A stretch of 11,499 nt of DNA from Vulcanimicrobiota bacterium (GTDB lineage: Bacteria > Eremiobacterota > Eremiobacteria > Baltobacterales > Baltobacteraceae), in contig JAQBPL010000007.1 of assembly GCA_028287545.1 (NCBI GenBank), forward strand, positions 1 through 11,499, given 5' to 3'. Position numbers and translations under genes: made by a program. Shown here piece after piece: positions 4,309 to 11,499 of this stretch. Below the pieces are notes generated by a model. It was not told the DNA's origin, ran no database searches, and saw only the letters and a program-made list of their open reading frames with translations. Positions within the stretch are counted from its first letter, which is position 1, and each line of letters begins with the position of its first letter.

Positions 4309-7300
4309 TCGACGTGCAGTTCTTCGGACCCGTGCGGTTCATCGCGGACGGCGAGCCTTGGCGCTTAAGCGCTCCGCCGCGGTGCGCAACGCTGCTCGCG
4401 TACCTCGCGTTGCGAAGCGAGCCGGTACCGCGCGTCCTCGCGGCGTCGACGCTGTGGCCGGACGAACTCGATTCGGACGCGCGCACGAACCTGCGGCGCT
4501 ACCTGCACCGCCTGCGGGGCGGACTTCCCGCGAGCGACGTGCCGTGGGTCGTGGACGACGGCACGGTGATCGGATGCAACCCCGCTGCGCCGCTGCACGT
4601 CGACGTGGCCGCCTTCGAAACGCTCGTCGCCGCGCAGTCCACCCGCGCGGAGGCGGTCGCACTCTACCGGGGCGATCTGCTCGAGGAATACGACGACGAG
4701 TGGATCATCGTCGAACGTGAGCGGCTGCGCGCGCTCTATCTCGGCGCGCTGCTCGAGCTCGCCGCGGAGCGCCGTTGCGAACGCGATTTTTCCGCGAGCG
4801 TGTCGTACGCGGAACGGCTGCTGGCCCACGACGATCTGCGCGAAGACGCGCTGCGCGAGCTGATCGCCGCACGCTACGAGTCGGGTGACCGCGGCGCCGC
4901 GCTCGGGACGTACGAACGGTTCGCGCTGCGGCTGCGGGAAGCGCTTCACGTTGACCCGATGCCGGAGACGGTCGCGCTGGCCGACGCGATTCGCGCGCAC
5001 GCCGCCCTCGGGTCGGACGAGCCGGCGGAGGAGGCAGCGCCGGTCGAGGGGTGGCAGCCGGCGTTCGCCGGACGCGAGGTGGAGCTGCAAACGCTGCGCC
5101 GCGCGTGGGCGCGCGCCGCGCGCGGCGCCGGCATGACGATCTTCGCCGGCGGTGAGGCCGGCATCGGAAAATCGCGACTCGTCGGCGAGCTTGCCGCGGT
5201 CGTGCGTTCGCAGGGCGGTCGAGTCGTGATCGGCATGACGTCGGATCCCGAAGGCGAGCCGTATCAGGCGCTGCTGACGGCGTTGCGGCGTGTCGTGCTG
5301 TTCGCCGCCGGCGCCGACCAGGACCCGCAGACGCTCGTCGCGCTTGCCAGGGTGCTGCCCGAAGTTCGCGCGATGCGCCGCGATTTGCCCGACGACGACG
5401 CGCCCGCCGGCGAGCCGGCGCGCGCGCGCTTGTTCGAGGCGATCGCGCGTTTCGTCGAACGCGTCGCGCGGGCGCGGCCGCTGCTGTTGGTGCTCGAGGA
5501 TCTGCACTGGGCCGGCGAGGGAACCATCGACGCGCTGTGCGCGTTGGCGCGCCGCGCCGGCTCGCTCCCGCTTCTGCTCGTCGTCACGTACCGCACGGAA
5601 GAGGCCGGAGGGGATCATCCGCTGCGGACCGCGCGCGCGGCGCTCGCGGCCGAACATCGCGCGTCCGCGCTCGCACTGCGCCGGCTCGACGCGCGCGGCG
5701 TCGCCGGGATGCTGGCGTGCGCAGAGTTCGTCGACGCCCCGGCGGAACTCGGCGCCGCGCTGCATCGCATCAGCGACGGGAACCCGCTCTTCGCGGTCCA
5801 CCTGGCGCGCGGATACGTCGAGACCGGGCGTCTGCCGGGCGATGATGCGACGAACGGAATCGGCGAAGCGATCGCACGGCGGATCGCGCGGCTTGATCCG
5901 CGCGTGCGCGCCGTCGGTGAGGTCGCCGCGGCGCTCGGCGAGACGTTCTCGGTCGACGCGGTGCGCGACGTCGGCGGGTGGGACGAGAGCTGGGTGCTCG
6001 ACGCGATCGGCGAGCTGATGGACGCCGCCATGGTGCGCGAAGCCGGCGCCAGAGACCACGCTTATGCGTTCACCCACGCGCTGGTCGGTTCCGCGCTCTA
6101 CGCATCGACGCCGGACTCGTCGCGCGCGGCGCGGCACCGCCGAATCGCGCGCGTGTTCGAACGGCGCACCGCCGGCGAGCGGCCGGCGATCGCGACGATC
6201 GCTCGCCATTGGCGTCTCGCCGGCGATCGTGCGCGGGCTGCGGCGGCATACACGAACGCCGCGTCCGCAGCGCTCAAAGTCTATGCGCGCACCGACGCGG
6301 TCGCGTTCGCTCGTGCGGCGTTCGAACTCGCCGACGACGATGCGGCGCGGTTCGCGGCGCTGCACGTCGCGGCGACGGCCCAGGCGCGTTCCGGCGACGT
6401 CGTACGCTGGGATGCCGATCTCGCCGAGCTGGAAGAGATCGCGGCACGGCTCGGCGATGCGCGGCTATTCGACGCGCTCGCTCTGCGCGAGACGTTCTTG
6501 TGGCAGACGTCGCGGCTCCCGGAGCGCCGAGCCGTCGTCGACCGCATGGCCGCGATCGCCGAGCGGCTCGACGCCGGCGTACCGCGGGCGATCGCGCTGC
6601 AGCGCCGCGGCGCGATCGAGCTCAATGCCGGCCGGCTGCACGACGCGCTGGCGACGTTTCGCGCGGCGCTGGCGCTGGCGCGCCCGCTGAAGGCGCCCGA
6701 TCTGGTTTTCGAGCTCCGGCACGACGTCGTCGCCGTCGCACTTCGTTTGGGCGAGTATGCCGAAGCCGCGCAGCTCCTCGACGAACAGCGCGCGAACCTC
6801 GTGCCGGGCGCGTCGATCGAAGCGCGGATGGGCTTGCTGCGCGCAGAGGCTTCGCTCGCCGCCGCACGGCTCGACGACGTGCTCGCGCAGCGCGTCGGCA
6901 GCGAGATGCTCGAACTCGCGCGGCGCGTGGACGATGCGGAGAGCGATGCGAGAGCGCACATGCTGTTGGCCTATGCTGCGGCGGAGCGCGGCGAGCCGGC
7001 GACGGCGCGCGTGCACTACGAGGCGGTTTTCGCGAGCGCCGTTCGGCTCGAAAACACACAGCTGCAAACGATGGTGCTGCTCAACCGTGGTCTCATCGAG
7101 CGGGACATCGGGCGTCTCGATGATGCGATCGCGCTTTGGGACGCGGCGCTGCCGCTCGCCGAGGCTGCCGGTTTGAAGGTCGGCGTCGGCTATCTGCTCG
7201 TCGGCCGTTCAGAGGCGCACGCATTGCTGGGCGGGATCCACGCCGCGCAGCGCGATGCGCGCGCGGCCCTCGCCGCCGGTGAGGAAACCGGCGAACGGCG

Positions 7301-7742
7301 GTTGCACGCCGGCGCACTGGTCGCGCTGGGCGCGGCGCAGATCGCGGCCGGGCTGCATGAAGACGGCGTCGCGACGCTGCAGGCGGGAATCGAGGAATGG
7401 CGTGCGGCCGGCGTCCTGCGGGGACTCGGCAACGACCTCACGCAGCTTCTCGAGGCCTTCCTCGAGCGCACCAAGATCGAAGAGGCGCGCGAGATCGCCG
7501 CGGAGCTGCGCGAGTTTTTCGAGTCGCGCGCGGCGGACTTGCGGTTCCCGGCGCGTGCCGCCCTCGCGCTCGCGAACGAAGCGAGAGCGCGCGGAAATGC
7601 GGACGAGGAGCGGGCGTCGCTCGCTCGCGGTCGCGAGTTGCTCGCGCAGCGGCTCAGAACGCTGGAGGGGCAGGACCGCGCGGCCTACGCGGCCCTGCCC
7701 TTCAATCGCGCGCTCGAGTCGGCCGCCGCCGCGACGCGTTGA
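4299..7742 (+). CDS. SARP-type transcriptional regulator with ATPase and TPR domains
   Basis: The protein has 1147 residues. GTG 4299 has GAAGGAG 7 nt upstream and places 'LDVQFFGPVRF' at the N-terminus, as usual for this family. Residues 1 to about 95 are an OmpR-like winged helix (LLAYLALRSEPVPR, LWPDELD..AR..LRRYLHRLR). About 100-235 is a bacterial transcriptional activation domain with the typical tail 'YERFALRLREALHVDPMPET'. About 255-500 is a P-loop ATPase: Walker A GEAGIGKS (285-292) and Walker B LLLVLED followed by LHWA (395-405). About 640-1147 is a helical, TPR-like repeat region. This is the layout of large AfsR-like regulators: DNA binding and activation at the N-terminus, nucleotide-dependent signal sensing behind. 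It is cytoplasmic. It lies among transcription units carrying 11-bp-period direct repeats, the pattern such winged helices bind, so they are its likely targets (inference). The initiation region is inside a hairpin. Confidence 0.92.
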   Translation: MPRLDVQFFGPVRFIADGEPWRLSAPPRCATLLAYLALRSEPVPRVLAASTLWPDELDSDARTNLRRYLHRLRGGLPASDVPWVVDDGTVIGCNPAAPLHVDVAAFETLVAAQSTRAEAVALYRGDLLEEYDDEWIIVERERLRALYLGALLELAAERRCERDFSASVSYAERLLAHDDLREDALRELIAARYESGDRGAALGTYERFALRLREALHVDPMPETVALADAIRAHAALGSDEPAEEAAPVEGWQPAFAGREVELQTLRRAWARAARGAGMTIFAGGEAGIGKSRLVGELAAVVRSQGGRVVIGMTSDPEGEPYQALLTALRRVVLFAAGADQDPQTLVALARVLPEVRAMRRDLPDDDAPAGEPARARLFEAIARFVERVARARPLLLVLEDLHWAGEGTIDALCALARRAGSLPLLLVVTYRTEEAGGDHPLRTARAALAAEHRASALALRRLDARGVAGMLACAEFVDAPAELGAALHRISDGNPLFAVHLARGYVETGRLPGDDATNGIGEAIARRIARLDPRVRAVGEVAAALGETFSVDAVRDVGGWDESWVLDAIGELMDAAMVREAGARDHAYAFTHALVGSALYASTPDSSRAARHRRIARVFERRTAGERPAIATIARHWRLAGDRARAAAAYTNAASAALKVYARTDAVAFARAAFELADDDAARFAALHVAATAQARSGDVVRWDADLAELEEIAARLGDARLFDALALRETFLWQTSRLPERRAVVDRMAAIAERLDAGVPRAIALQRRGAIELNAGRLHDALATFRAALALARPLKAPDLVFELRHDVVAVALRLGEYAEAAQLLDEQRANLVPGASIEARMGLLRAEASLAAARLDDVLAQRVGSEMLELARRVDDAESDARAHMLLAYAAAERGEPATARVHYEAVFASAVRLENTQLQTMVLLNRGLIERDIGRLDDAIALWDAALPLAEAAGLKVGVGYLLVGRSEAHALLGGIHAAQRDARAALAAGEETGERRLHAGALVALGAAQIAAGLHEDGVATLQAGIEEWRAAGVLRGLGNDLTQLLEAFLERTKIEEAREIAAELREFFESRAADLRFPARAALALANEARARGNADEERASLARGRELLAQRLRTLEGQDRAAYAALPFNRALESAAAATR

Positions 7743-7752
7743 CGCGACGCGA

Positions 7753-9375
7753 TCAGTACACGAGTTTGCCGATTTTGCCGCTGGCCTCCTCAGTGAACCA
7801 GATGTTGCCGTCCGGGCCGGCGGTGATGGCGAACGGCTGACCGTTTGACGTGGGTATGGGATATTCCGTAATCGTTCCGCTCGTGGTGATGCGTCCGATC
7901 TTGCCTTGGTTTTCGGTGAACCACACGGCACCATCCGGGCCCGCGGTGATGCCCGAGAGTCCAACGTTCAAACCCGGAACGTGGAAGGCGGTCGCCACTC
8001 CGGCCGTCGTATGGCGAACCACGTAATTGCTCCCCGTGCAAACATACCAGAGATTTCCGTCCGGCCCGGTGGCGAGCGCGTGCGGGGACGTACAGACTGA
8101 CGGCACCGTAAACACATCGTTGGGTCCGGTGAGAACATAACGCCGGAGCGCTCCGTCGACGTACCACACGTTACCGTCCGGGCCGAGCGTGATGCCGCCG
8201 AGGCCACTGCTGGCTCCGAGCGGCAGTTCCCCGGTGCCTGCATTGTTGTAGAGGACGTAGCCCAGGGCCGTATTGCTCGGGTCTGGTCGCTCCAGGAACA
8301 TGACTCCCTGGAGGGTTGCGACGATTCCGCTTTGCGTGTTCTGCCCGTTGGGAAACGAAAACTCGGTAACCGCGCCTTGCGTCGTCATCCGTCCTACCTG
8401 ATTCGTCCCGTTCTGCGTGAACCAGAGGGCGCCGTCAGGTGCACTGGTAATGCTGCCCGGGGTCGAACCGGCGGACGGTATCGGAAACGTCGAGACGGCG
8501 CCGGCAGGCGTGATGCGGCCGATCGCGTTCAACGCAGATTCAACGAACCAAACGTTGCCGTCTGGCCCGGCTGCAATGCCCGTCAGCTCGTTGGCGACCA
8601 CCCCGGGGACCGTATACTCGGTGATCGTCGGAGTCGGTGCGAAGGTCGCGCCCGTGCCGTTGCCGGGGTCCACCGTCGCCGACGTCAGCGCTTTGCCGTT
8701 GTACGTCAGCGTCACCGCCGTTGATGCGTTAGCGACCGTCGTCGTGGAAAGCGACGTCACACCCGATGCGTCACTGTTCGTCAGCAGCACGGGATGGTCG
8801 TAGTCGGTGCCGCCGACGATCACGTTGCCGTCGGGATCGAACGCGGTGACGTTGACGGCGCTGGTCGCCGCAGTGCCGGCGGGTGGTGTCGGGTTCGCAA
8901 GCGACACGCTCGCTTTACTCACGACCCCGTTGAGCGATGCGGAGAGCGCGTTCGCCGCCCCTGCGACGATCAGTTGCGAGAACACCCCATGGCTGAGGAC
9001 GTTGCCGACCCCGTTCGCCGCATCGTACGCCGCGATCGTGAAGGTATCGGTCCCGGCCGGTGCGTCGATCGTGATGTTCGTCGTTTGCGGTTGTCCCACC
9101 GGCGGCGCGTTCGTGATCTGCGCCGTTCCGCTGTTGACGAAGATCGCGATGCTGCGGGTCGTTGCGGCGACGTACTTCGGCGCGCGCAGAGCCGACTGCG
9201 TCTGCGCTCCGCCCCAGTGCATGGTGAAGGTCGCGTGCAGCATCGCCGCGGTCGTCGGCGGCATGGCGGGCGACTTCGCCGGTATCGCCCCTCCGGAACC
9301 TGCACAGCCCACGGCCAGCATCAGCAACGCCAACGGCGCGCTTCTCCGAAATCCGTTCATCGTATCCGCGCTCAT
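7753..9375 (-). CDS. Vgb-like seven-bladed propeller lipoprotein
   Basis: The protein has 540 residues. ATG 9375 overlaps the upstream stop in ATGA and has GGAAG 6 nt before it; the longer frame reaching 9948 is a shadow of the small lipoprotein gene. The signal peptide ends in Ala-Val-Gly-Cys (Cys24). A beta-rich middle part contains 'PKYVAATTRSIAIFV' and 'DPDGNVIVGG', matching the plus-strand propeller lipoproteins. Residues about 255-540 hold seven repeats of the form 'GITAGPDGNVWFTE...IGRIT..G.ITEYPIP', diagnostic of the virginiamycin B lyase (streptogramin lyase) propeller family. The last blade reads QPFAITAGPDGNIWFTE, with Phe where Vgb enzymes, as I recall them, have a catalytic His ('PHAI'), so drug-lyase activity is doubtful. 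It is inferred to be a surface-anchored binding protein. It ends 10 bp from the convergent SARP gene. Confidence 0.88.
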   Translation of the reverse strand: MSADTMNGFRRSAPLALLMLAVGCAGSGGAIPAKSPAMPPTTAAMLHATFTMHWGGAQTQSALRAPKYVAATTRSIAIFVNSGTAQITNAPPVGQPQTTNITIDAPAGTDTFTIAAYDAANGVGNVLSHGVFSQLIVAGAANALSASLNGVVSKASVSLANPTPPAGTAATSAVNVTAFDPDGNVIVGGTDYDHPVLLTNSDASGVTSLSTTTVANASTAVTLTYNGKALTSATVDPGNGTGATFAPTPTITEYTVPGVVANELTGIAAGPDGNVWFVESALNAIGRITPAGAVSTFPIPSAGSTPGSITSAPDGALWFTQNGTNQVGRMTTQGAVTEFSFPNGQNTQSGIVATLQGVMFLERPDPSNTALGYVLYNNAGTGELPLGASSGLGGITLGPDGNVWYVDGALRRYVLTGPNDVFTVPSVCTSPHALATGPDGNLWYVCTGSNYVVRHTTAGVATAFHVPGLNVGLSGITAGPDGAVWFTENQGKIGRITTSGTITEYPIPTSNGQPFAITAGPDGNIWFTEEASGKIGKLVY

Positions 9376-9842
9376 TGGATGCTTCCGGAAAGCGTGGTGA
9401 CCGTCACGGCGACGGCCGACGGCGAGGAACCGGGAGCGCCCTGCACCGTGAGGTTGCAGCTGCCGGCAGCCAGCGCAGTGACCGTGAACGTTGCGGCCGG
9501 ACCGTTCGGCGCTGCGGACGCGGCCGTGACGATGCCGCTGCAGCCGGTGACGGTGAACGCGCCGGCAAAGCCGCCCTGCGACGCGCTGAAGGTCGAAAAC
9601 TGACCCGCGGTGGTGAACACCAGGGCTGACGGCAAGCCCAGAACCGGAAGCGGGGCCGGCGTGGCGGCCGGGGTCGCCGTCGCGATCGCGGTGGGCGTTG
9701 CGGTCGGAGCCGCCGCCGAAGTGGGAGCCGTCGCTGGGACGCCGCCGGTGCTGCTGCTCGTGCCGCCGCTGCAGCCGCACACCAATGCCGCGAGAACCGC
9801 TCCGGCGGCCGACATCGTCGACCGCCTCGAAGATACGTGCAC
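9372..9842 (-). CDS. Small Ig-like lipoprotein with Ala/Thr/Pro linker
   Basis: The protein has 156 residues. GTG 9842 is chosen because AAAGGA (9849-9854 on the minus strand) lies 6 nt upstream. A signal peptide (SSRRSTMSAAGAVLAAL) leads to Val-Cys-Gly-Cys, with Cys24 the likely lipid site although Cys at -2 is unusual. A Ser/Thr/Pro/Ala linker follows (about 26-68). The C-terminal domain starts PSALVFTTAG and contains GFAGAF, a Cys pair, TFTVTALAAGSC and VAVTVTTLSG. It is paralogous in layout and signature to the protein at 1240-1779. Its stop overlaps the start of the Vgb-like gene (ATGA, 9372-9375). The repeat-bearing promoter at 9903-9935 precedes it. The conserved pairing in both units suggests the small and large proteins work together, for example as a complex; the role is unknown. 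Confidence 0.8.
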   Translation of the reverse strand: MHVSSRRSTMSAAGAVLAALVCGCSGGTSSSTGGVPATAPTSAAAPTATPTAIATATPAATPAPLPVLGLPSALVFTTAGQFSTFSASQGGFAGAFTVTGCSGIVTAASAAPNGPAATFTVTALAAGSCNLTVQGAPGSSPSAVAVTVTTLSGSIQ

Positions 9843-9843
9843 G

Positions 9844-9858
9844 CGAGATCCTTTCTCG
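9844..9858 (-). promoter_or_regulatory. Ribosome site in a hairpin loop
   Basis: On the minus strand CGAGA, AAGGA, TCTCG: a 5-bp stem whose 5-nt loop is most of the Shine-Dalgarno sequence of the gene starting at 9842. The ribosome site would stay exposed; the fold may present it or just be chance. Confidence 0.3.
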
Positions 9859-9875
9859 TGGACGCGATGAGTGAG

Positions 9876-9892
9876 CGTCAGGGAACCTGACG
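9876..9892. promoter_or_regulatory. 7-3-7 palindrome after the predicted start site
   Basis: CGTCAGG, GAA, CCTGACG is a perfect inverted repeat. It lies about 4-20 nt downstream of the start site predicted from the -10 at 9903-9908 and upstream of the gene starting at 9842. It could be a repressor operator or a 5'-leader hairpin. No equivalent was found before the plus-strand unit. Confidence 0.4.
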
Positions 9893-9902
9893 TCCTCGGA
9901 CG

Positions 9903-9935
9903 ATGCTGACAGGCCGGCCGTCCATGGGGCGTCCA
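9903..9935 (-). promoter_or_regulatory. 11-bp-period direct repeat plus -10-like element
   Basis: On the minus strand, TGGACG (9935 to 9930), CCCCA, TGGACG (9924 to 9919), 10 nt, then CAGCAT (9908 to 9903). Each repeat is in fact preceded by CA, giving CATGGACG twice. Spacing and orientation relative to the downstream small lipoprotein gene match those at 1181-1213, although the remaining leader is longer (about 60 nt). Confidence 0.6.
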
Positions 9936-9966
9936 TGCCTCTGGGCACCCGGCCGAGGGCCCCTCC

Positions 9967-9987
9967 GCCGGCGACGTTTCCGCCGGC
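9967..9987 (-). terminator. GC hairpin downstream of obgE
   Basis: GCCGGCG (9967-9973) and CGCCGGC (9981-9987) form a 7-bp stem with a 7-nt loop, 38 nt beyond the obgE stop on the minus strand. No T-tract follows. It is a possible weak terminator separating obgE from the lipoprotein unit. Confidence 0.35.
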
Positions 9988-10024
9988 CGCGCTCAGCCGA
10001 GACCCTCAGCCCGCGGCGGGGCGC

Positions 10025-11302
10025 TTAGCTGTAGTCGAACTCGACGCCGGCGATGCGCACGGTGTCGCCTTCTTGGACGCCGAGCTCGCGCAGTTTCTTG
10101 TCGACGCCCATCTTGGCGAGGATCTGCTCGAAGCGCGCGAGGGCCTCGTCGGAATCGAAGTCGGTCATGTGCGCGAGGCGCTCGACGCGCTCGCCGCTGA
10201 CGATGTAGATGCCGCCTTCGACGACGATGTCGAACGGTTCGTCGGCGGTCAATTGAATCTGCGCCGGTTCGGGCGTCACGACGTCGGGCACCGGCATCGA
10301 GCGAATCGTTTCCCAGGTCGCGTAGATGAGCTCTTGCACGCCCTCGCCGGTCGCGGCGGAGATCCCGCGCAAGCCGGGGATCGTCTCGCGCAACGCCTCG
10401 TACGTCGCGCGCGCGTCGGGCAGGTCGATCTTGGTGATCGCGATGATGACCGGCCTATCGAGCAGCGCCGTGTTCCAGGCGCGCAATTCGTTCTCGATCG
10501 TTTCTTTGTCGGCCAATACTTCGTCGAGCGGCTTGTCGCCGGCGATCAGGTGCACGAGCACGCGCGTGCGTTCGACGTGCCGCAAGAAGCGGTCGCCGAG
10601 GCCCGCGCCCTCGTGCGCGCCTTCGATGAGTCCGGGAACGTCGACCATGACGAACGACTCGAACTCGGCGACGCGCACGACGCCGAGCTGCGGTTCGAGC
10701 GTGGTGAACGGATAGTCGGCGATCTTCGGACGCGCCGCGCTCACGACGCTGAGCAGCGTCGACTTGCCCGCGTTCGGGAGACCGATCACCCCGGCGTCGG
10801 CGAGCAGCTTCAGCTCGAGCTTGAGCTCGCAGCGTTCGCCGGGCTCGCCGTTATACGCGAACCGCGGTGCCTGGCGCGCGGCGGTCGCGAAGTGCTGGTT
10901 GCCGAGGCCGCCGCGTCCGCCCTTAGCGACGCGCATCCGCTCGTACGGCGTGCTGAGATCGGCGAACAAGCGCGAATGGCCGCGGTTGCCTTCGGCGTCG
11001 ATCTCGGTGCGAGTGACGAGCGTGCCGACCGGGACCCGCACGACGAGCTCGTCGCCGGCCTTGCCGGACTTGTTCGACTTCATCCCCGTCCGGCCGAGTT
11101 CGGCTGCGAACTGCTTCTTGAACCGGAAGTCGACCAGCGTGCCGAGCTCGGGGTCGGCGAGCAGGACGACGTCGCCGCCCCGGCCGCCGTCGCCGCCGGC
11201 AGGTCCGCCTTTGGGGACGTATTTCTCACGCCGCCATGCGACGATGCCGTCGCCGCCCTTGCCGGCGGCAACCATGATCGTGGCCTCGTCGATGAACTGC
11301 AC
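10025..11302 (-). CDS. obgE: Obg-family GTPase
   Basis: The protein has 425 residues and is complete. GTG 11302 is certain because the N-terminus MQFIDEATIMVAAGKGGDG aligns directly with other Obg proteins. Residues 1 to about 160 are the glycine-rich Obg domain (WRREKYVPKGGPAGGDGG; RVAKGGRGGLGNQHF). The G domain shows P-loop GLPNAGKST (174-182), the TT of switch I (200-201), DVPGLIEGAHEGAGLG (221-236), TKID (290-293) and SAATGEG (315-321). About 355-425 is the C-terminal OCT domain ending in EFDYS. Obg proteins bind GDP/GTP, associate with the 50S ribosomal subunit and act in its assembly and in stress responses. It lies downstream of rpmA, the usual order. It lacks a visible Shine-Dalgarno, and an intrinsic terminator sits immediately upstream. 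Confidence 0.98.
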   Translation of the reverse strand: MQFIDEATIMVAAGKGGDGIVAWRREKYVPKGGPAGGDGGRGGDVVLLADPELGTLVDFRFKKQFAAELGRTGMKSNKSGKAGDELVVRVPVGTLVTRTEIDAEGNRGHSRLFADLSTPYERMRVAKGGRGGLGNQHFATAARQAPRFAYNGEPGERCELKLELKLLADAGVIGLPNAGKSTLLSVVSAARPKIADYPFTTLEPQLGVVRVAEFESFVMVDVPGLIEGAHEGAGLGDRFLRHVERTRVLVHLIAGDKPLDEVLADKETIENELRAWNTALLDRPVIIAITKIDLPDARATYEALRETIPGLRGISAATGEGVQELIYATWETIRSMPVPDVVTPEPAQIQLTADEPFDIVVEGGIYIVSGERVERLAHMTDFDSDEALARFEQILAKMGVDKKLRELGVQEGDTVRIAGVEFDYS

Positions 11303-11310
11303 GGGGCGCT

Positions 11311-11340
11311 ACAAAACAAAAAGAGCCGCTAGGCGGCTCT
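11311..11340 (-). terminator. Intrinsic terminator between rpmA and obgE
   Basis: On the minus strand an 8-bp perfect stem (arms 11340-11333 and 11329-11322, 3-nt loop) is followed by TTTTTGTTTTGT, a canonical Rho-independent terminator. It lies 30 nt after the rpmA stop and ends 8 nt before the obgE start codon. It should limit read-through from the ribosomal-protein genes into obgE. Confidence 0.85.
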
Positions 11341-11370
11341 CTACGCTGGTCGCCGAAGCGAACGCTGGGA

Positions 11371-11499
11371 TCAAACCGCGGCCGGCACGACGTTGACGTG
11401 CTTGCGGTTCTTCGAGGCGGTGAAGGTCACGTGGCCCTCGACGACCGCGAAGATCGTGTGGTCCTTGCCGAGCATCACGCCGGCGCCGGGGTGGAACTT
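11371..11499 (-). CDS. rpmA: Ribosomal protein bL27, C-terminal part
   Basis: The last 42 residues are visible and the gene runs off the right edge. The sequence starts [20 protein letters not shown] and ends in a lysine-containing tail, [14 protein letters not shown]. It matches the 'HPG.NVG.GKDHTLFALVDG.V.F' core of bL27, a protein near the peptidyl-transferase centre of the large subunit. Stop TGA is at 11371-11373. Placement directly before obgE is the conserved rplU-rpmA-obgE order. Confidence 0.93.
   Translation of the reverse strand, partial: KFHPGAGVMLGKDHTIFAVVEGHVTFTASKNRKHVNVVPAAV

Noticed and set aside
4365..6365. Long minus-strand open frame of 666 residues opposite the SARP gene
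   Set aside because: Arg/Glu-rich composition typical of an antisense shadow in high-GC DNA, with no recognisable domain; the plus-strand gene has clear motifs.
9859..9864. Single TGGACG on the plus strand in the 9842 leader, and single copies inside genes (about 268, 4551, 6927)
   Set aside because: None has a partner at 11 bp, so they are treated as background occurrences of a six-base word.
9376..9948. N-terminal extension of the Vgb-like gene to 9948 (731 residues)
   Set aside because: The extension is Arg/His-rich and lies out of frame over the small lipoprotein gene, which has a signal peptide, lipobox and ribosome site. The true start is ATG 9375 at the 4-nt overlap.
9935..11332. Plus-strand open frame of 465 residues opposite obgE
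   Set aside because: It is a shadow of the well-conserved obgE frame and has no domain of its own.

Overview
The window is high-GC bacterial DNA with densely packed genes. It holds a conserved housekeeping end (partial rpmA and obgE, minus strand, right edge) and an accessory block of secreted lipoprotein genes around a large SARP-type regulator. Proline/threonine linkers, NHL- and Vgb-like propeller lipoproteins and a SARP/AAA/TPR regulator next to the ribosomal-protein/Obg cluster resemble uncultured soil phyla such as Eremiobacterota (WPS-2). That assignment is inference from gene style; no rRNA is present.

Layout, left to right: the 3' part of a propeller lipoprotein gene (1-1074) and its hairpin; a two-gene unit (1240-1779 and 1776-3536) of a small Ig-like lipoprotein overlapping a large propeller lipoprotein by 4 nt, with a matching hairpin; a small minus-strand gene (3676-3888); a divergent control region (about 3896-3995); a frameshifted, internally deleted relic of another propeller gene (about 4080-4251); the SARP-type regulator (4299-7742), whose start lies inside a perfect 15-bp hairpin; and, convergent with it, a second Ig-lipoprotein/propeller-lipoprotein unit on the minus strand (9372-9842 and 7753-9375), again with a 4-nt overlap. 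Then obgE (10025-11302), an intrinsic terminator and the end of rpmA.

The main result is a shared promoter architecture. A direct repeat TGGACG-N5-TGGACG (11-bp period), followed after exactly 10 nt by a -10-like hexamer, lies upstream of both small lipoprotein genes and of the small minus-strand gene. Variant copies (TGGACG-N5-TGGAGG) face the relic and the regulator. Heptamer direct repeats with 11-bp period, about 8 bp upstream of the -10, are the known binding pattern of SARP winged-helix regulators. The inferred picture is a local regulon in which the ATPase/TPR SARP controls expression of cell-surface lipoprotein pairs. No function can be assigned to the lipoproteins themselves.
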